DNA of 64,000 bases from Roseburia sp. Its GTDB lineage: Bacteria > Bacillota > Clostridia > Lachnospirales > Lachnospiraceae. The translations under genes and the position numbers were made by a program. Where the stretch lies: the NCBI GenBank assembly GCA_022771695.1, contig JALEKJ010000065.1:1-64000 (forward strand), read 5' to 3'. Shown here in pieces: positions 46,332 through 55,484 of the stretch; within the stretch, counting starts at the first letter, position 1; every line of letters starts with the position of its first letter. The notes beneath the pieces were generated by a model. It was not told where the DNA came from, ran no database searches, and saw nothing but the letters and a program-made list of their open reading frames with translations.

Positions 46332-47120
46332 ATGATGAAAGAACATAGAGTAGGAAAGACCGTTTGGAAAATCTGCATCGCGGCATTTTTGCTGATGCCG
46401 CTCATTATCATGTTCGTTTATTCCTTCTCGGACCGCTGGATAACAATTCTACCAGAGGGATTTACCTTAGAGTATTATGTGAAAACGTTGACAAATGAAA
46501 AGTTTTTACTTGGGATTTTGCGTGGAATGATTATTTCCATAATTCCGGTTGTAATTACAAATATCTGTGTGCTCCTTGCATTGTATGCGGTGTTGGTTTA
46601 CCTGCCGGAAATGGAAAAAGTGGTACAGATTTTTTGCCTGATACCGACAACGATTAATGGCATTATCCTTGCAACTTCAGTGTTGGCGGCATATTCCGGT
46701 ACGAATACGATTTTTGCAAACCGTATTGTAATGCTGGCAATGATTTACTGCGTATTTGTACTGCCGATGACCTATCAGGGAATCCGCAATAGCCTCTATT
46801 CCGTAAATACGAAGGGGCTTTTGGAGGTGGCAGAAATGCTGGGGTATCGTAAATTCCACAGCTATGTGACCATCGTGATACCCGCTATTTTACCGGGACT
46901 TTGCAATTCGGCATTGATGTGCTTTGCGGGACTGTTCGGTGATTTTGCCATTATTAAAATTATTGCATCCTCTCAGTTTGAAACTGCACAGTCATACCTG
47001 TATCGGAATCGCAGTACCGATACGCAGGAATTAAGTGCAGCAGTAGTGATTTTGCTCGTGATAACTTTGTGTATTAATTATGCGGTGCACAGAAGCCAGC
47101 ATAACAAGAAAACGGTGTAA
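46332..47120 (+). CDS. ABC importer permease 2 (PotC/PhnV-like)
   Basis: Six-helix permease of about 262 residues with EAA-type segment LLEVAEMLGYRKFHSYVTIVI. ACGAGGTG precedes two adjacent ATG codons (46332, 46335); either could be used. Probably translationally coupled to the preceding permease. Confidence 0.87.
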   Translation: MMKEHRVGKTVWKICIAAFLLMPLIIMFVYSFSDRWITILPEGFTLEYYVKTLTNEKFLLGILRGMIISIIPVVITNICVLLALYAVLVYLPEMEKVVQIFCLIPTTINGIILATSVLAAYSGTNTIFANRIVMLAMIYCVFVLPMTYQGIRNSLYSVNTKGLLEVAEMLGYRKFHSYVTIVIPAILPGLCNSALMCFAGLFGDFAIIKIIASSQFETAQSYLYRNRSTDTQELSAAVVILLVITLCINYAVHRSQHNKKTV

Positions 47121-47143
47121 AACAGGTGAAAAAGGAGGTTCTT

Positions 47144-48169
47144 ATGTCATATATTGAGTTTAAAAATATCAACAAATATTTCGGAAGTAATCATGTATTA
47201 AAGGGAATTGATTTGCAGGTAGAAAAGGGCGAGCTTCTGACTCTTCTCGGTCCGTCCGGCTGCGGGAAAAGTACATTACTGCGGTGTCTTGCAGGATTAG
47301 AAGAGGTGCAGGAAGGTTCCGTGTATTTGGAAGGAAAGGATATCACACATACCGATGCGAGACTCAGACAGATTGGGATGGTATTTCAGCAGTACAGTCT
47401 GTTTCCGAATATGACGGTTGCCCAGAATCTTGCATTCGGTTTGAAAATCAAAAAGCTATCCAAAGAGGAAATGAAACAGGAAGTGATAAAAGCTTTGCAG
47501 ATGGTAGGCTTAGAAGAAAAGGCGAATGCTTATTCGGCGCAGCTTTCCGGAGGACAGCAACAGCGAGTAGCGCTTGCCCGCGCGATTGTGACGAAGCCGA
47601 AGGTGTTGCTTTTGGATGAGCCACTCAGCGCGATTGATGCAAAATTGCGAAAAAGCTTACAGGTAGAAATTCGCAGAATTCAAAAAGAACTTAATATTAC
47701 AACTATCTTTGTGACACATGATCAGGACGAAGCGATGATTATGTCAGACCGGATTTGCCTTTTGAATGAGGGACACATTGAGCAGATAGGCACACCGATT
47801 TCTATTTACACGGAGCCGAAGACAAAATTTGCAGCAGGATTTATCGGAAACTATAATGTGATGGAACCGGCTGAATTTGAGAAACTGACCGGAGAAAAGC
47901 AGGAGAGAGACCACGCTGTTGCAATTCGTCCGGAGACTATCGCTATCTCCAGAGAAAAACAGAATCATGAGAATTCTTATGAGTTCCAAGGAAAAGTGGT
48001 AGAGAGCCGTTCCAGAGGAAATGTGCTTCGCTATGTCATTGACGTCAACGGCATCAAAATTTCTGCGGATACATTGTTCCGAAGCTTTTCTATTTTCGAA
48101 AATCAGTCGGATGTATGGTTGTCGCTGGAGAAGAGAAACTGTCTGAATGTGGAGGAAGTTGCAGTATGA
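47144..48169 (+). CDS. ABC importer ATP-binding protein (PotA/FbpC-like)
   Basis: ATPase of 341 residues: Walker A GPSGCGKST (36-44), Q-loop VFQQYSLFPNMTV, signature LSGGQQQRVALARAI, Walker B VLLLDEPLSAID, and a C-terminal TOBE-like regulatory domain (from about 250). AAAGGAGG supports the ATG at 47144. Unlike the two sugar transporters in this window, this importer has its own ATPase. Overlaps the PHP gene by 4 bp (ATGA). Confidence 0.93.
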   Translation: MSYIEFKNINKYFGSNHVLKGIDLQVEKGELLTLLGPSGCGKSTLLRCLAGLEEVQEGSVYLEGKDITHTDARLRQIGMVFQQYSLFPNMTVAQNLAFGLKIKKLSKEEMKQEVIKALQMVGLEEKANAYSAQLSGGQQQRVALARAIVTKPKVLLLDEPLSAIDAKLRKSLQVEIRRIQKELNITTIFVTHDQDEAMIMSDRICLLNEGHIEQIGTPISIYTEPKTKFAAGFIGNYNVMEPAEFEKLTGEKQERDHAVAIRPETIAISREKQNHENSYEFQGKVVESRSRGNVLRYVIDVNGIKISADTLFRSFSIFENQSDVWLSLEKRNCLNVEEVAV

Positions 48170-49137
48170 AAAAATGCATGTTTGCAGAAAATGCAAACTG
48201 GTACAAGGGAAATTTACATTCCCATACGACGAATTCTGATGGGAAGATGACACCGGAGGAAGCGGTAGCGCTTTATAAAAACTATGGCTATCATTTTATG
48301 TGCTTAAGTGAACATGATGTTTATACGGACCTAAGAGAGCAGTTCGACAGCGGAGATTTTATTCTTCTTCCGGGAGTGGAAGCATCTGCATGGCTGGTCA
48401 ATAAAGAAAAAACAGGACTTATAAAAACGCATCATATTCATGGAATATTGGGAAATGAGGCAATGCAGAAGGCAGCGGGCGAAAAATTGTTCTGCCATGG
48501 CGAAAAATTGACACCTCCGGTGTACATGGAAGAGTGGGGTGGATTGGAAGTGGCGCAGAAACTGTCCGATTTTCTTCGGGATAAGGGGTGTTTTACAACC
48601 TATAACCATCCAATCTGGTCAAGGGTTGATACCGAGGAGGTTGTCGGTCTGAGGGATGTATGGGCGATAGAAGCATACAATTACGGCACGGTTGTGGAAT
48701 GCGGAGAGGGGCATGATACGGTATTCTGGGATGCAATGCTGCGAAAGGGCATACATATAAACGGGTTTGCATCGGATGACAATCATAACCCACCTAAATT
48801 TTTTGACAGCTTTGGCGGATATGTCATGGTGCGCTCCGAGGAACTTTCCCACGAAGCCATTGTAAATCATCTGTTGACGGGAGATTACTATTTTAGTGCC
48901 GGACCGGAAATTTATCAATGGGGCATTGAGGATGGTCAGGTTTTTGTGGACTGTTCCGATGCAGAATGCGTGAACTTCATTGCAGGCGGAGTGGTTGGCA
49001 GCAGTGAAACGGTGTTAAAGCATACCAATCCTATCCGATATGCGGTTCACACGTTAAGAGGAAATGAAACATACATCCGCGTGAAATGCGTGGATAAAGA
49101 AGGCAGAAAGGCATGGACCAATGCTCTGTGGCTGTAG
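48166..49137 (+). CDS. PHP-domain metal-dependent hydrolase (CehA/McbA-like)
   Basis: Protein of 323 residues with the PHP fold: GNLHSHTTNSDG (His18, His20, Asp24), LSEHDVYTD, LPGVEAS, NHPIW and DDNHN metal-ligand motifs. No signal peptide, so cytoplasmic. PHP-domain proteins cleave phosphate esters or other ester bonds. Being the last gene of an importer operon and overlapping the ATPase gene, it most likely acts on the imported compound. A C-terminal domain of about 70 residues looks beta-rich. Exact reaction unknown. Confidence 0.85.
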   Translation: MKKCMFAENANWYKGNLHSHTTNSDGKMTPEEAVALYKNYGYHFMCLSEHDVYTDLREQFDSGDFILLPGVEASAWLVNKEKTGLIKTHHIHGILGNEAMQKAAGEKLFCHGEKLTPPVYMEEWGGLEVAQKLSDFLRDKGCFTTYNHPIWSRVDTEEVVGLRDVWAIEAYNYGTVVECGEGHDTVFWDAMLRKGIHINGFASDDNHNPPKFFDSFGGYVMVRSEELSHEAIVNHLLTGDYYFSAGPEIYQWGIEDGQVFVDCSDAECVNFIAGGVVGSSETVLKHTNPIRYAVHTLRGNETYIRVKCVDKEGRKAWTNALWL

Positions 49138-49139
49138 AA

Positions 49140-49163
49140 AAGGACCGAGAGGTCCTTTTTTTG
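49140..49163 (+). terminator. Terminator after the PHP gene
   Basis: AAGGACC, GAGA, GGTCCTT (49140-49157) followed by T-run. Confidence 0.92.
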
Positions 49164-49251
49164 TTGAAAATTCCTAAACACACGAATATGATAGTTTATA
49201 ATAGAAAGATACAAAATAGATATAAATACAGGAATAAGGAGCTGATTTTTG

Positions 49252-50238
49252 ATGAATTATATCGATATGCATTGTGATACATTAGCAGAAGCGTTGGTGC
49301 GAAAGAGTGCTACGGCAGAGCATTTGGAAGGTACGATGGTGGATACCTACCGCCTCAGAGAGGCGGGGGCAGCAGCACAATTTTTTGCGATGTTCCTCCC
49401 ACAGCGAAATGAGCCGGAATGGTTTGGATTAGAGACAATGCCCGAACCGGAAGAATTGATGGAACAGATGTATGAAATCTACTGCAATACCATGAAGGCG
49501 TGCAGTGATTCTGTTGCGCCGGCACGGAATTATGCGGAACTTTCCGAAAACCGTGCAGCGGGAAAATTGTCTGCATTTTTAACGATTGAAAATGGTTTTC
49601 TGGTTCGCGGAAAGCTTGAAAATATCAAAAAGGTTTATGACATGGGTGTGCGTCTGATTACGTTGACCTGGAATGATGATAATTGCTTCGGTTTTTGTCA
49701 TTCAGCAAATCAGGAGGAGATGAAACGAGGGCTTACGGATTTCGGAAAAGAAGGTGTGGCATATATGCAGGAGATTGGAATGCTTGTGGATGTTTCGCAT
49801 CTTTCGGATGGCGGTTTTTGGGATGTGGCTGAACTGTCAAAGCGCGCGGGAAAACCTTTTGTGGCATCCCACTCAAACTGCCGTGCATTATCCCCTGCGA
49901 CACGCAATCTCACCGATAAAATGATACATACGCTTGCGGATTGTGGCGGTGTGGCAGGACTTAACTTTGAACCGACATTTTTAAATGCTGACCCAACCGA
50001 CAAATTAAGTCGTGTTTCACGTATGTGTGACCATGTGATTCATTTGATTGACAAGGGTGGCATCGAGTGTGTCGGCATCGGTACAGATTTTGACGGTATC
50101 GATGGCGAGTTTGAGATTGCGGACTGTACGGATATGGAACTGCTTTTTGCGGCGTTACATCTGCGCGGACTTTCCGATGACGCGATTGAAAAAATAGCCT
50201 ATGGGAACGTGGCGAGGGTAATACGCGAGGCACTGTAG
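49252..50238 (+). CDS. Membrane dipeptidase family protein (peptidase M19)
   Basis: Zinc dipeptidase of 328 residues, renal-dipeptidase family, here without signal peptide. Metal ligands: HCD in DMHCDT (His7, Asp9), Glu in LTIENGF, His in LVDVSHLSD and in ASHSNCRAL; C-terminal GIGTDFDGIDG is typical. Hydrolyses dipeptides, sometimes with D-residues. AAGGAG at 49236 supports the ATG at 49252. Stands alone between a terminator and the toxin-antitoxin pair. Confidence 0.92.
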   Translation: MNYIDMHCDTLAEALVRKSATAEHLEGTMVDTYRLREAGAAAQFFAMFLPQRNEPEWFGLETMPEPEELMEQMYEIYCNTMKACSDSVAPARNYAELSENRAAGKLSAFLTIENGFLVRGKLENIKKVYDMGVRLITLTWNDDNCFGFCHSANQEEMKRGLTDFGKEGVAYMQEIGMLVDVSHLSDGGFWDVAELSKRAGKPFVASHSNCRALSPATRNLTDKMIHTLADCGGVAGLNFEPTFLNADPTDKLSRVSRMCDHVIHLIDKGGIECVGIGTDFDGIDGEFEIADCTDMELLFAALHLRGLSDDAIEKIAYGNVARVIREAL

Positions 50239-50322
50239 GTATTAACGTGAAAACGGTTTTTGGTTATATGAAAGTGCAATAATATAAAAATTGATTATAA
50301 GGGCAGATAATGAAAAATGTCG

Positions 50323-50351
50323 TTGAATTATCTACCTTTAAATGATAGAAT
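50323..50351 (+). promoter_or_regulatory. Promoter of the toxin-antitoxin pair
   Basis: TTGAAT (50323-50328), 17 nt, TAGAAT (50346-50351). An inverted repeat AGATAAT/ATTATCT (50305-50333) overlaps the -35 box and could be the autoregulatory operator. Confidence 0.55.
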
Positions 50352-50381
50352 AACAGTATCAAAAATGAGGAGGTGTTCATA

Positions 50382-50537
50382 ATGGTAGCAAAGACTGCGG
50401 GATTGTTGGCAGATGATGTATGCCGGGAAATATATGAATTGGTGAATGAAGGCTTGCAGGATGTAGCGAACAATCAGTTGATAGATTTTGATACTGTTTT
50501 TGATGAACTGGAAAGAAGGTATGTCATGGATGATTAA
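50382..50537 (+). CDS. Small antitoxin of a type II toxin-antitoxin pair
   Basis: A 51-residue protein starting MVAKTAGLLADDVCREIYEL and ending DFDTVFDELERRYVMDD. GAGGAGGTG precedes the ATG. The C-terminal FDELERRY pattern resembles the toxin-binding tail of RelB/ParD-type antitoxins; an N-terminal DNA-binding fold is not recognisable by eye and the protein is shorter than most. It overlaps the toxin gene by 8 bp, the normal antitoxin-first arrangement. Confidence 0.7.
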   Translation: MVAKTAGLLADDVCREIYELVNEGLQDVANNQLIDFDTVFDELERRYVMDD

Positions 50538-50847
50538 GTACCGGATAAAGTTTGCTCAGCGAGCGAGAGAGGATATTGTTGCTATCGGAGATCACATCGC
50601 CTATACATTGCAAGAACCGGACATTTCGCAAGCCTTTGTCAGAGGGCTAAAAGATTCTATTTTACAATTAAGCTTTTTTCCTTATAAATTTTCCCTTGTA
50701 CAAAATCACATGTTAAGAAGCAAAGGTATTCGTTATTTACCTTATAAAAATTACTATGTATTTTATGAAGTCATCGAAGAGTCTAAATGTGTCATTGTTC
50801 TAAGAATTCTCTATAAACGCAGAAATTGGAAGGACATCCTAAATTAA
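50530..50847 (+). CDS. RelE/ParE-family toxin
   Basis: Basic protein of 105 residues: KYRIKFAQRAREDIVAIGDH, then LPYKNYYVFYEVIEE and ILRILYKRRNWKDIL, the standard RelE/ParE pattern of an N-terminal helical pair and C-terminal sheet with conserved Arg. RelE members cut ribosome-bound mRNA, ParE members poison gyrase; which applies here cannot be told. The start is taken at 50530, at good distance from GAAAGAAGG; 50521 is possible. Confidence 0.85.
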   Translation: MIKYRIKFAQRAREDIVAIGDHIAYTLQEPDISQAFVRGLKDSILQLSFFPYKFSLVQNHMLRSKGIRYLPYKNYYVFYEVIEESKCVIVLRILYKRRNWKDILN

Positions 50848-50887
50848 GTCAAGTCATTTTTTTCATGGAATCTATAGTTCTCACACC

Positions 50888-50916
50888 TTGCCATACAATC
50901 AAATATCGTTTATACT
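50888..50916 (+). promoter_or_regulatory. Promoter of the TPR lipoprotein/hflX unit
   Basis: TTGCCA (50888-50893), 17 nt, TATACT (50911-50916). Shortly after the predicted start site a small hairpin ACCTA/TAGGT (50926-50944) is followed by six T, resembling a leader attenuator. Confidence 0.55.
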
Positions 50917-50988
50917 TTTCATAAACCTAAGATGCTACCTAGGTGTTTTTTGTATGTCCAAATCAGATAATCGGAATGGAGTATATAG

Positions 50989-52068
50989 ATGAGAGGAAAT
51001 AGAAAACATTATGCAAAAAAGCTTGCAATAGCGGTGACGGCAGTGTCGCTGCTTGGTACGCTGTGTTTGACAGGCTGTGCCGGTGAGCGAGAGGAGAATG
51101 AGCTCGCATATCGTCAGATTGGACTTAACTGCATGGAGAGCGGAGATTATACAGGGGCTGTGGCGGCGTTTGACAGTGCATTGTCCCAGTGTCTTGGTAC
51201 AATCGGTGAGACGGAGATTGATATATGTTATTATAAAGCGGCATCACAGTATGCATCCGGTGATGCGGACGGCGCACTTGAGACCTATGATGCATTAATT
51301 GCCTATGATGAAAAAGATGCCAATGCATATTATACGCGTGGATGTCTGCGCCTTCAGCGTGGGGAAGGCGAACTGGCATTTGAGGATTTTTCAAATGCAG
51401 TTGCATATAACTCAGAAGATTATGAGCTTTATATTAATATTTATAAGAATCTTGCAGCCTATCATTTAAATGAGCAGGGAGAAGAATATTTAAATCGTGC
51501 GTTTTCTATCAAGGGAGACTCTGCTGAGAATTTGGCATATCGCGGTGAGTTATATCTATTACTTGGTGAGTATGAAAATGCCATTACAGAGCTTAACGCA
51601 GCACTTGAAAAGGGGAGTACAGAAGCAAATCTTGTGCTGGCACAGACTTTTGAGGCGCAGGGGGATGTGACGACGGCAGAGACCTATTACAGGGCGTATG
51701 TGGATTCCGGTGCGGCTGATTCAAAGACGATGAATGCACTCGCTGAGATTGCGATGGCAAAGTTTGATTATGTGTCGGCATTAAATTATATCAATCAGGG
51801 GCTCGCGATGGAGCAGGTAACGAACAAACGTGAACTGATGCAGAATCAGATTATCTGCCTGGAGTATACGGCTGATTTTATAGGCGCATGGCAGGTGGTA
51901 CAGGAGTATGTGATGCTGTATCCGAATGATACAGATGTGCAGCGAGAGTATATTTTTCTGAAAAATCGGCAGAATAGCGTGGACGAAGATATACAGATTC
52001 AGGCGGAGGTAGAGACCATGGATTCGACCGAGCAGCAGGATTCGACCGAGGATGTTTCCACAGAATAA
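50989..52068 (+). CDS. TPR-repeat lipoprotein
   Basis: Surface-anchored protein of 359 residues. Signal peptide with lipobox ending at Cys30 (CLTGC). Several tetratricopeptide repeats follow, for example AYRQIGLNCMESGDYTGAVA, AYYTRGCLRLQRGEGELAFE and AYRGELYLLLGEYENAITEL; these helical repeats mediate protein contacts. The C-terminus is acidic with two DSTEQ/DSTED copies. It may assist envelope assembly, function unknown. Its last 17 bp region carries the ribosome site for hflX, suggesting one transcript. Confidence 0.85.
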   Translation: MRGNRKHYAKKLAIAVTAVSLLGTLCLTGCAGEREENELAYRQIGLNCMESGDYTGAVAAFDSALSQCLGTIGETEIDICYYKAASQYASGDADGALETYDALIAYDEKDANAYYTRGCLRLQRGEGELAFEDFSNAVAYNSEDYELYINIYKNLAAYHLNEQGEEYLNRAFSIKGDSAENLAYRGELYLLLGEYENAITELNAALEKGSTEANLVLAQTFEAQGDVTTAETYYRAYVDSGAADSKTMNALAEIAMAKFDYVSALNYINQGLAMEQVTNKRELMQNQIICLEYTADFIGAWQVVQEYVMLYPNDTDVQREYIFLKNRQNSVDEDIQIQAEVETMDSTEQQDSTEDVSTE

Positions 52069-52078
52069 AAGGAGTTAT

Positions 52079-53323
52079 ATGGCAGAGGTTTTTGAAATAG
52101 AAGAGATCGAAGAAAAAGTAATCTTAGTCGGAGTCAGCGAGCAGGATGGCGATGATGCGGAGGATTCCGTAGAGGAGCTTGCAGAACTGGTCAAGACAGC
52201 CGGCGCGACGGTGGTTGGAACACTGATTCAGAAGCGTGAAGCGATTCATCCGGGGATGTATGTGGGAACCGGTAAGGTGAATGAGATTGCAGAATTAATT
52301 GCCAAGACAGGCGCAACTGGCATCGTCTGCGATGATGAACTTTCACCGGCACAGCTTAAGAATTTAGAATCGACACTTGACACAAAAGTGATGGACCGGA
52401 CGTTAATCATCTTAGATATTTTTGCGGCGCGTGCGACGACCAGCGAAGGCAAGATTCAAGTGGAACTTGCACAGCTTAAGTATCGTTTGAGCCGGCTTGC
52501 CGGATTGGGACGCTCGATGTCCCGTTTGGGCGGAGGTATCGGTACAAGAGGACCGGGAGAGAAAAAGCTGGAGATGGACAGACGACTTATCAAAGATCGC
52601 ATTGCACAGTTAAATCATGAGCTTAAGGAAGTGAGACTTCACAGGGAAGTAACGAGGGCGAAACGACAGAGGAATCAGGTCCCGGTAGTGGCGATTGTCG
52701 GATATACCAATGCGGGAAAGTCCACACTTTTGAACCGTTTGACGGATGCGGGTGTTTTGGAAGAGGACAAGTTATTTGCAACCTTAGACCCGACGACACG
52801 TGTGTTGGAACTCCCGGGCAGACAGGAGATATTGCTGACGGACACCGTTGGATTTATTCGCAAGCTTCCACATCATCTGATAGAGGCATTCAAGAGTACC
52901 TTGGAGGAAGCAAAGTATGCAGACTATATTCTGCATGTGGTTGATGCATCCAATCCACAGCGCGAGAAACAGATGCATATTGTCTATGAGACACTTTATA
53001 ATCTGGACATCAAAGAAAAGACGATTATCACGCTTTTTAACAAGCAGGATGCAGTGACGGATCCGGAGCCGATGCGAGATTTTAAGGCGGATTATACGCT
53101 TGCCATTTCTGCGAAATATGGCAGGGGATTAGAGGAACTAAAGGAGTTGCTTGCCAAACTGTTGCGAGAAAACAAAATATTTGTGGAACGTACGATTCCG
53201 TATGCGGATGCAGGCATTATTCAACTGATTCGCAAGCAGGGAGAACTGCTGGAGGAAGACTACAGATCGGAAGGAATCTATATCAAGGCATATGTGCCGA
53301 TGGAGATATACGGGAAATTATAA
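52079..53323 (+). CDS. hflX: GTPase HflX
   Basis: Ribosome-associated GTPase of 414 residues that splits stalled ribosomes. N-terminal HflX domain (GTLIQKREAIHPGMYVGTGK; GRSMSRLGGGIGTRGPGE), then the G domain: G1 GYTNAGKST, G3 DTVGF, G4 NKQD. AAAAGGAG supports the ATG at 52079, 10 bp after the lipoprotein gene. pyrC follows after 10 bp. Confidence 0.95.
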   Translation: MAEVFEIEEIEEKVILVGVSEQDGDDAEDSVEELAELVKTAGATVVGTLIQKREAIHPGMYVGTGKVNEIAELIAKTGATGIVCDDELSPAQLKNLESTLDTKVMDRTLIILDIFAARATTSEGKIQVELAQLKYRLSRLAGLGRSMSRLGGGIGTRGPGEKKLEMDRRLIKDRIAQLNHELKEVRLHREVTRAKRQRNQVPVVAIVGYTNAGKSTLLNRLTDAGVLEEDKLFATLDPTTRVLELPGRQEILLTDTVGFIRKLPHHLIEAFKSTLEEAKYADYILHVVDASNPQREKQMHIVYETLYNLDIKEKTIITLFNKQDAVTDPEPMRDFKADYTLAISAKYGRGLEELKELLAKLLRENKIFVERTIPYADAGIIQLIRKQGELLEEDYRSEGIYIKAYVPMEIYGKL

Positions 53324-53333
53324 GGAGGACAGT

Positions 53334-54662
53334 ATGACCATATTAATCAAAAACGGCCGGGTCATCAATCCGGCAACCAAGATGGATGAGATTGCGGATG
53401 TGCTGGTGGAGAATGGAACAGTAACGAAGATTGAAAAAGGGATTAAGGCAAAGGCAGACCGCGAGATTGATGCAAAGGGCTGTTTTGTTATGCCGGGATT
53501 TATCGATATGCATGTACATTTGCGCGATCCGGGATTTGAGAAGAAGGAGACTGTTGAAACCGGATGCCGGGCAGCGGCGCACGGAGGATTTACGACAATT
53601 CTTGCAATGCCGAACACCAAGCCGGTTGTGGATAATGCGGATGTTGTGAACTATGTCCACAACAAAGCGAAAACGGTCGGCATCGTAAATGTCCTTCAGG
53701 TAGGAGCCGTAACGAAGGGGCAGAAGGGCAAGGAAATGGCGGATATCGAAGGGATGGTTGCAGCAGGAATTCCAGCCATCAGTGAAGATGGAAAGTCCGT
53801 CATGAATGCAGAACTTTATCGTGAGGCCATGGCAAAAGCTGCAGAATGCAATATTGCGGTGTTGGCACACTGTGAGGATATTAATCTGGTGAATGGCGGC
53901 GTCATGAACGAGGATGCGCATGCGAAAGAGCTTGGGTTAAAAGGAATCACGAATTCAGTCGAGGATGTTATCGTGGCGCGGGATATTATGCTGTGCCGTG
54001 ATACGGGTGTGAAGTTGCACCTTTGCCATTGTTCCACAAGAGATTCTGTGGTAATGGTGAAGTACGCAAAAGAAGAGGGCGTGCGTGTGACAGCAGAGGT
54101 GTGCCCACATCATTTTACATTGACTTCTGATGATATTCATAAGATTGAGCCGAGTATGGATCCGGAGAAGAAGGTGGCAATCGAGGCGGACGCAGATACC
54201 AATTTTAAAATGAATCCGCCGCTTCGAAGCAAAGAGGATGTACAGGCGTTAAAGGAAGGTCTGCGTGATGATGTCATGGATGTAATTGCCACGGATCATG
54301 CGCCACATACGTTTGCGGACAAGAATACTTCCATGAAGAAGGCACCGTTTGGGATTGTCGGACTCGAGACGGCGGCAAGCCTTACATATACGGAACTGGT
54401 AGAGCAGGGATATCTGACGCCGATGCAGATGGCAGAGAAGATGAGCTACAATCCTGCACGGATTATCGGATTGGATAAAGGAGATATCGCACCGGGAAAA
54501 GTGGCGGATATCGTCATTTTTGACCCGAAGAGGACTTATACCATCGATAAGAACACATTTGCAAGTAAAGGTAGAAATACACCGTTCCATGGCAGAAAAG
54601 TTACCGGAAAGGTTCGTACTACTATTGTAAGCGGACATGTGGTTTATGAAGAAAATGCATAA
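53334..54662 (+). CDS. pyrC: Dihydroorotase
   Basis: Zinc amidohydrolase for the third step of UMP synthesis (carbamoyl aspartate to dihydroorotate); 442 residues, the long class I type of Gram-positive bacteria. Metal sites: DMHVHLRDPGF, then HCED, HLCHCS and ATDHAPHT. AAGGAGG precedes the ATG at 53334. First of three linked pyrimidine genes; hflX is just upstream. Confidence 0.96.
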   Translation: MTILIKNGRVINPATKMDEIADVLVENGTVTKIEKGIKAKADREIDAKGCFVMPGFIDMHVHLRDPGFEKKETVETGCRAAAHGGFTTILAMPNTKPVVDNADVVNYVHNKAKTVGIVNVLQVGAVTKGQKGKEMADIEGMVAAGIPAISEDGKSVMNAELYREAMAKAAECNIAVLAHCEDINLVNGGVMNEDAHAKELGLKGITNSVEDVIVARDIMLCRDTGVKLHLCHCSTRDSVVMVKYAKEEGVRVTAEVCPHHFTLTSDDIHKIEPSMDPEKKVAIEADADTNFKMNPPLRSKEDVQALKEGLRDDVMDVIATDHAPHTFADKNTSMKKAPFGIVGLETAASLTYTELVEQGYLTPMQMAEKMSYNPARIIGLDKGDIAPGKVADIVIFDPKRTYTIDKNTFASKGRNTPFHGRKVTGKVRTTIVSGHVVYEENA

Positions 54663-54707
54663 TGATGTCAGAAGAAGATTTTGCGCAAGAAGAAAGGATA
54701 GTTAAAA

Positions 54708-55484
54708 ATGAGTCATCCAGAGAAATTCGAGGAAATGGCGGGGGTTGTCCGGCAGGAGCAGATTGCAGCAGACATTTACAGCTTATGGCTTGATGCCAAT
54801 CAAATTGCAGCGCATGCAAAGCCGGGGCAGTTTTTGTCTGTGTATTGTAACGAAGGAAGCAGATTGCTCCCGAGGCCGATTAGTATTTGTGAGATTGATA
54901 AAAAAGAAGGCCGGATTCGCCTTGTGTATCGTGTGGCGGGGAAAGGAACCGAAGAGTTCTCTAAAATGAACGCGGGCACACAGGTGAAGGTGGTCGGACC
55001 GCTTGGAAATGGCTTTACATTAAAGGATAAAAAGGCATTTTTGATTGGCGGAGGTATCGGGATTCCGCCGATGTTGGAGCTGGCGAAGAACCTTGATTGC
55101 GAGAAGCAGATGATTCTGGGCTATCGCAATGATGAGCTTTTTCTGGCAGACGAGTTTAAAAAGTATGGTAAGGTCTATGTTGCTACGGAGGATGGCAGCG
55201 TAGGAACCAAAGGCAATGTCTTGGATGCCATTCGTGAGAATGGTCTGAATGCAGACATCATCTATGCCTGCGGACCAACACCGATGCTTCGCGCATTAAA
55301 AGCATATGCAGCGGAAAACAATATCGAGTGCTGGATTTCCATGGAGGAACGTATGGCATGCGGTATCGGTGCGTGTCTGGCATGCGTGTGCAAATCCAAG
55401 GATAAGGATGCACATTCGAATGTGAAGAATAAAAGGGTCTGCAAAGAGGGACCGGTATTTCTGGCAGAGGAGGTAGAACTCTAA
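54708..55484 (+). CDS. pyrK: Dihydroorotate dehydrogenase electron transfer subunit
   Basis: Iron-sulfur flavoprotein of 258 residues that passes electrons from PyrD to NAD+. FAD region LLPRPISICEI, NAD-binding region LIGGGIGIPPMLELAK, and the 2Fe-2S cysteines in CGIGACLACVC with a fourth Cys in KRVCKEGPVF. Partner of the following pyrD, with which it shares a TAATG overlap. Confidence 0.95.
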   Translation: MSHPEKFEEMAGVVRQEQIAADIYSLWLDANQIAAHAKPGQFLSVYCNEGSRLLPRPISICEIDKKEGRIRLVYRVAGKGTEEFSKMNAGTQVKVVGPLGNGFTLKDKKAFLIGGGIGIPPMLELAKNLDCEKQMILGYRNDELFLADEFKKYGKVYVATEDGSVGTKGNVLDAIRENGLNADIIYACGPTPMLRALKAYAAENNIECWISMEERMACGIGACLACVCKSKDKDAHSNVKNKRVCKEGPVFLAEEVEL

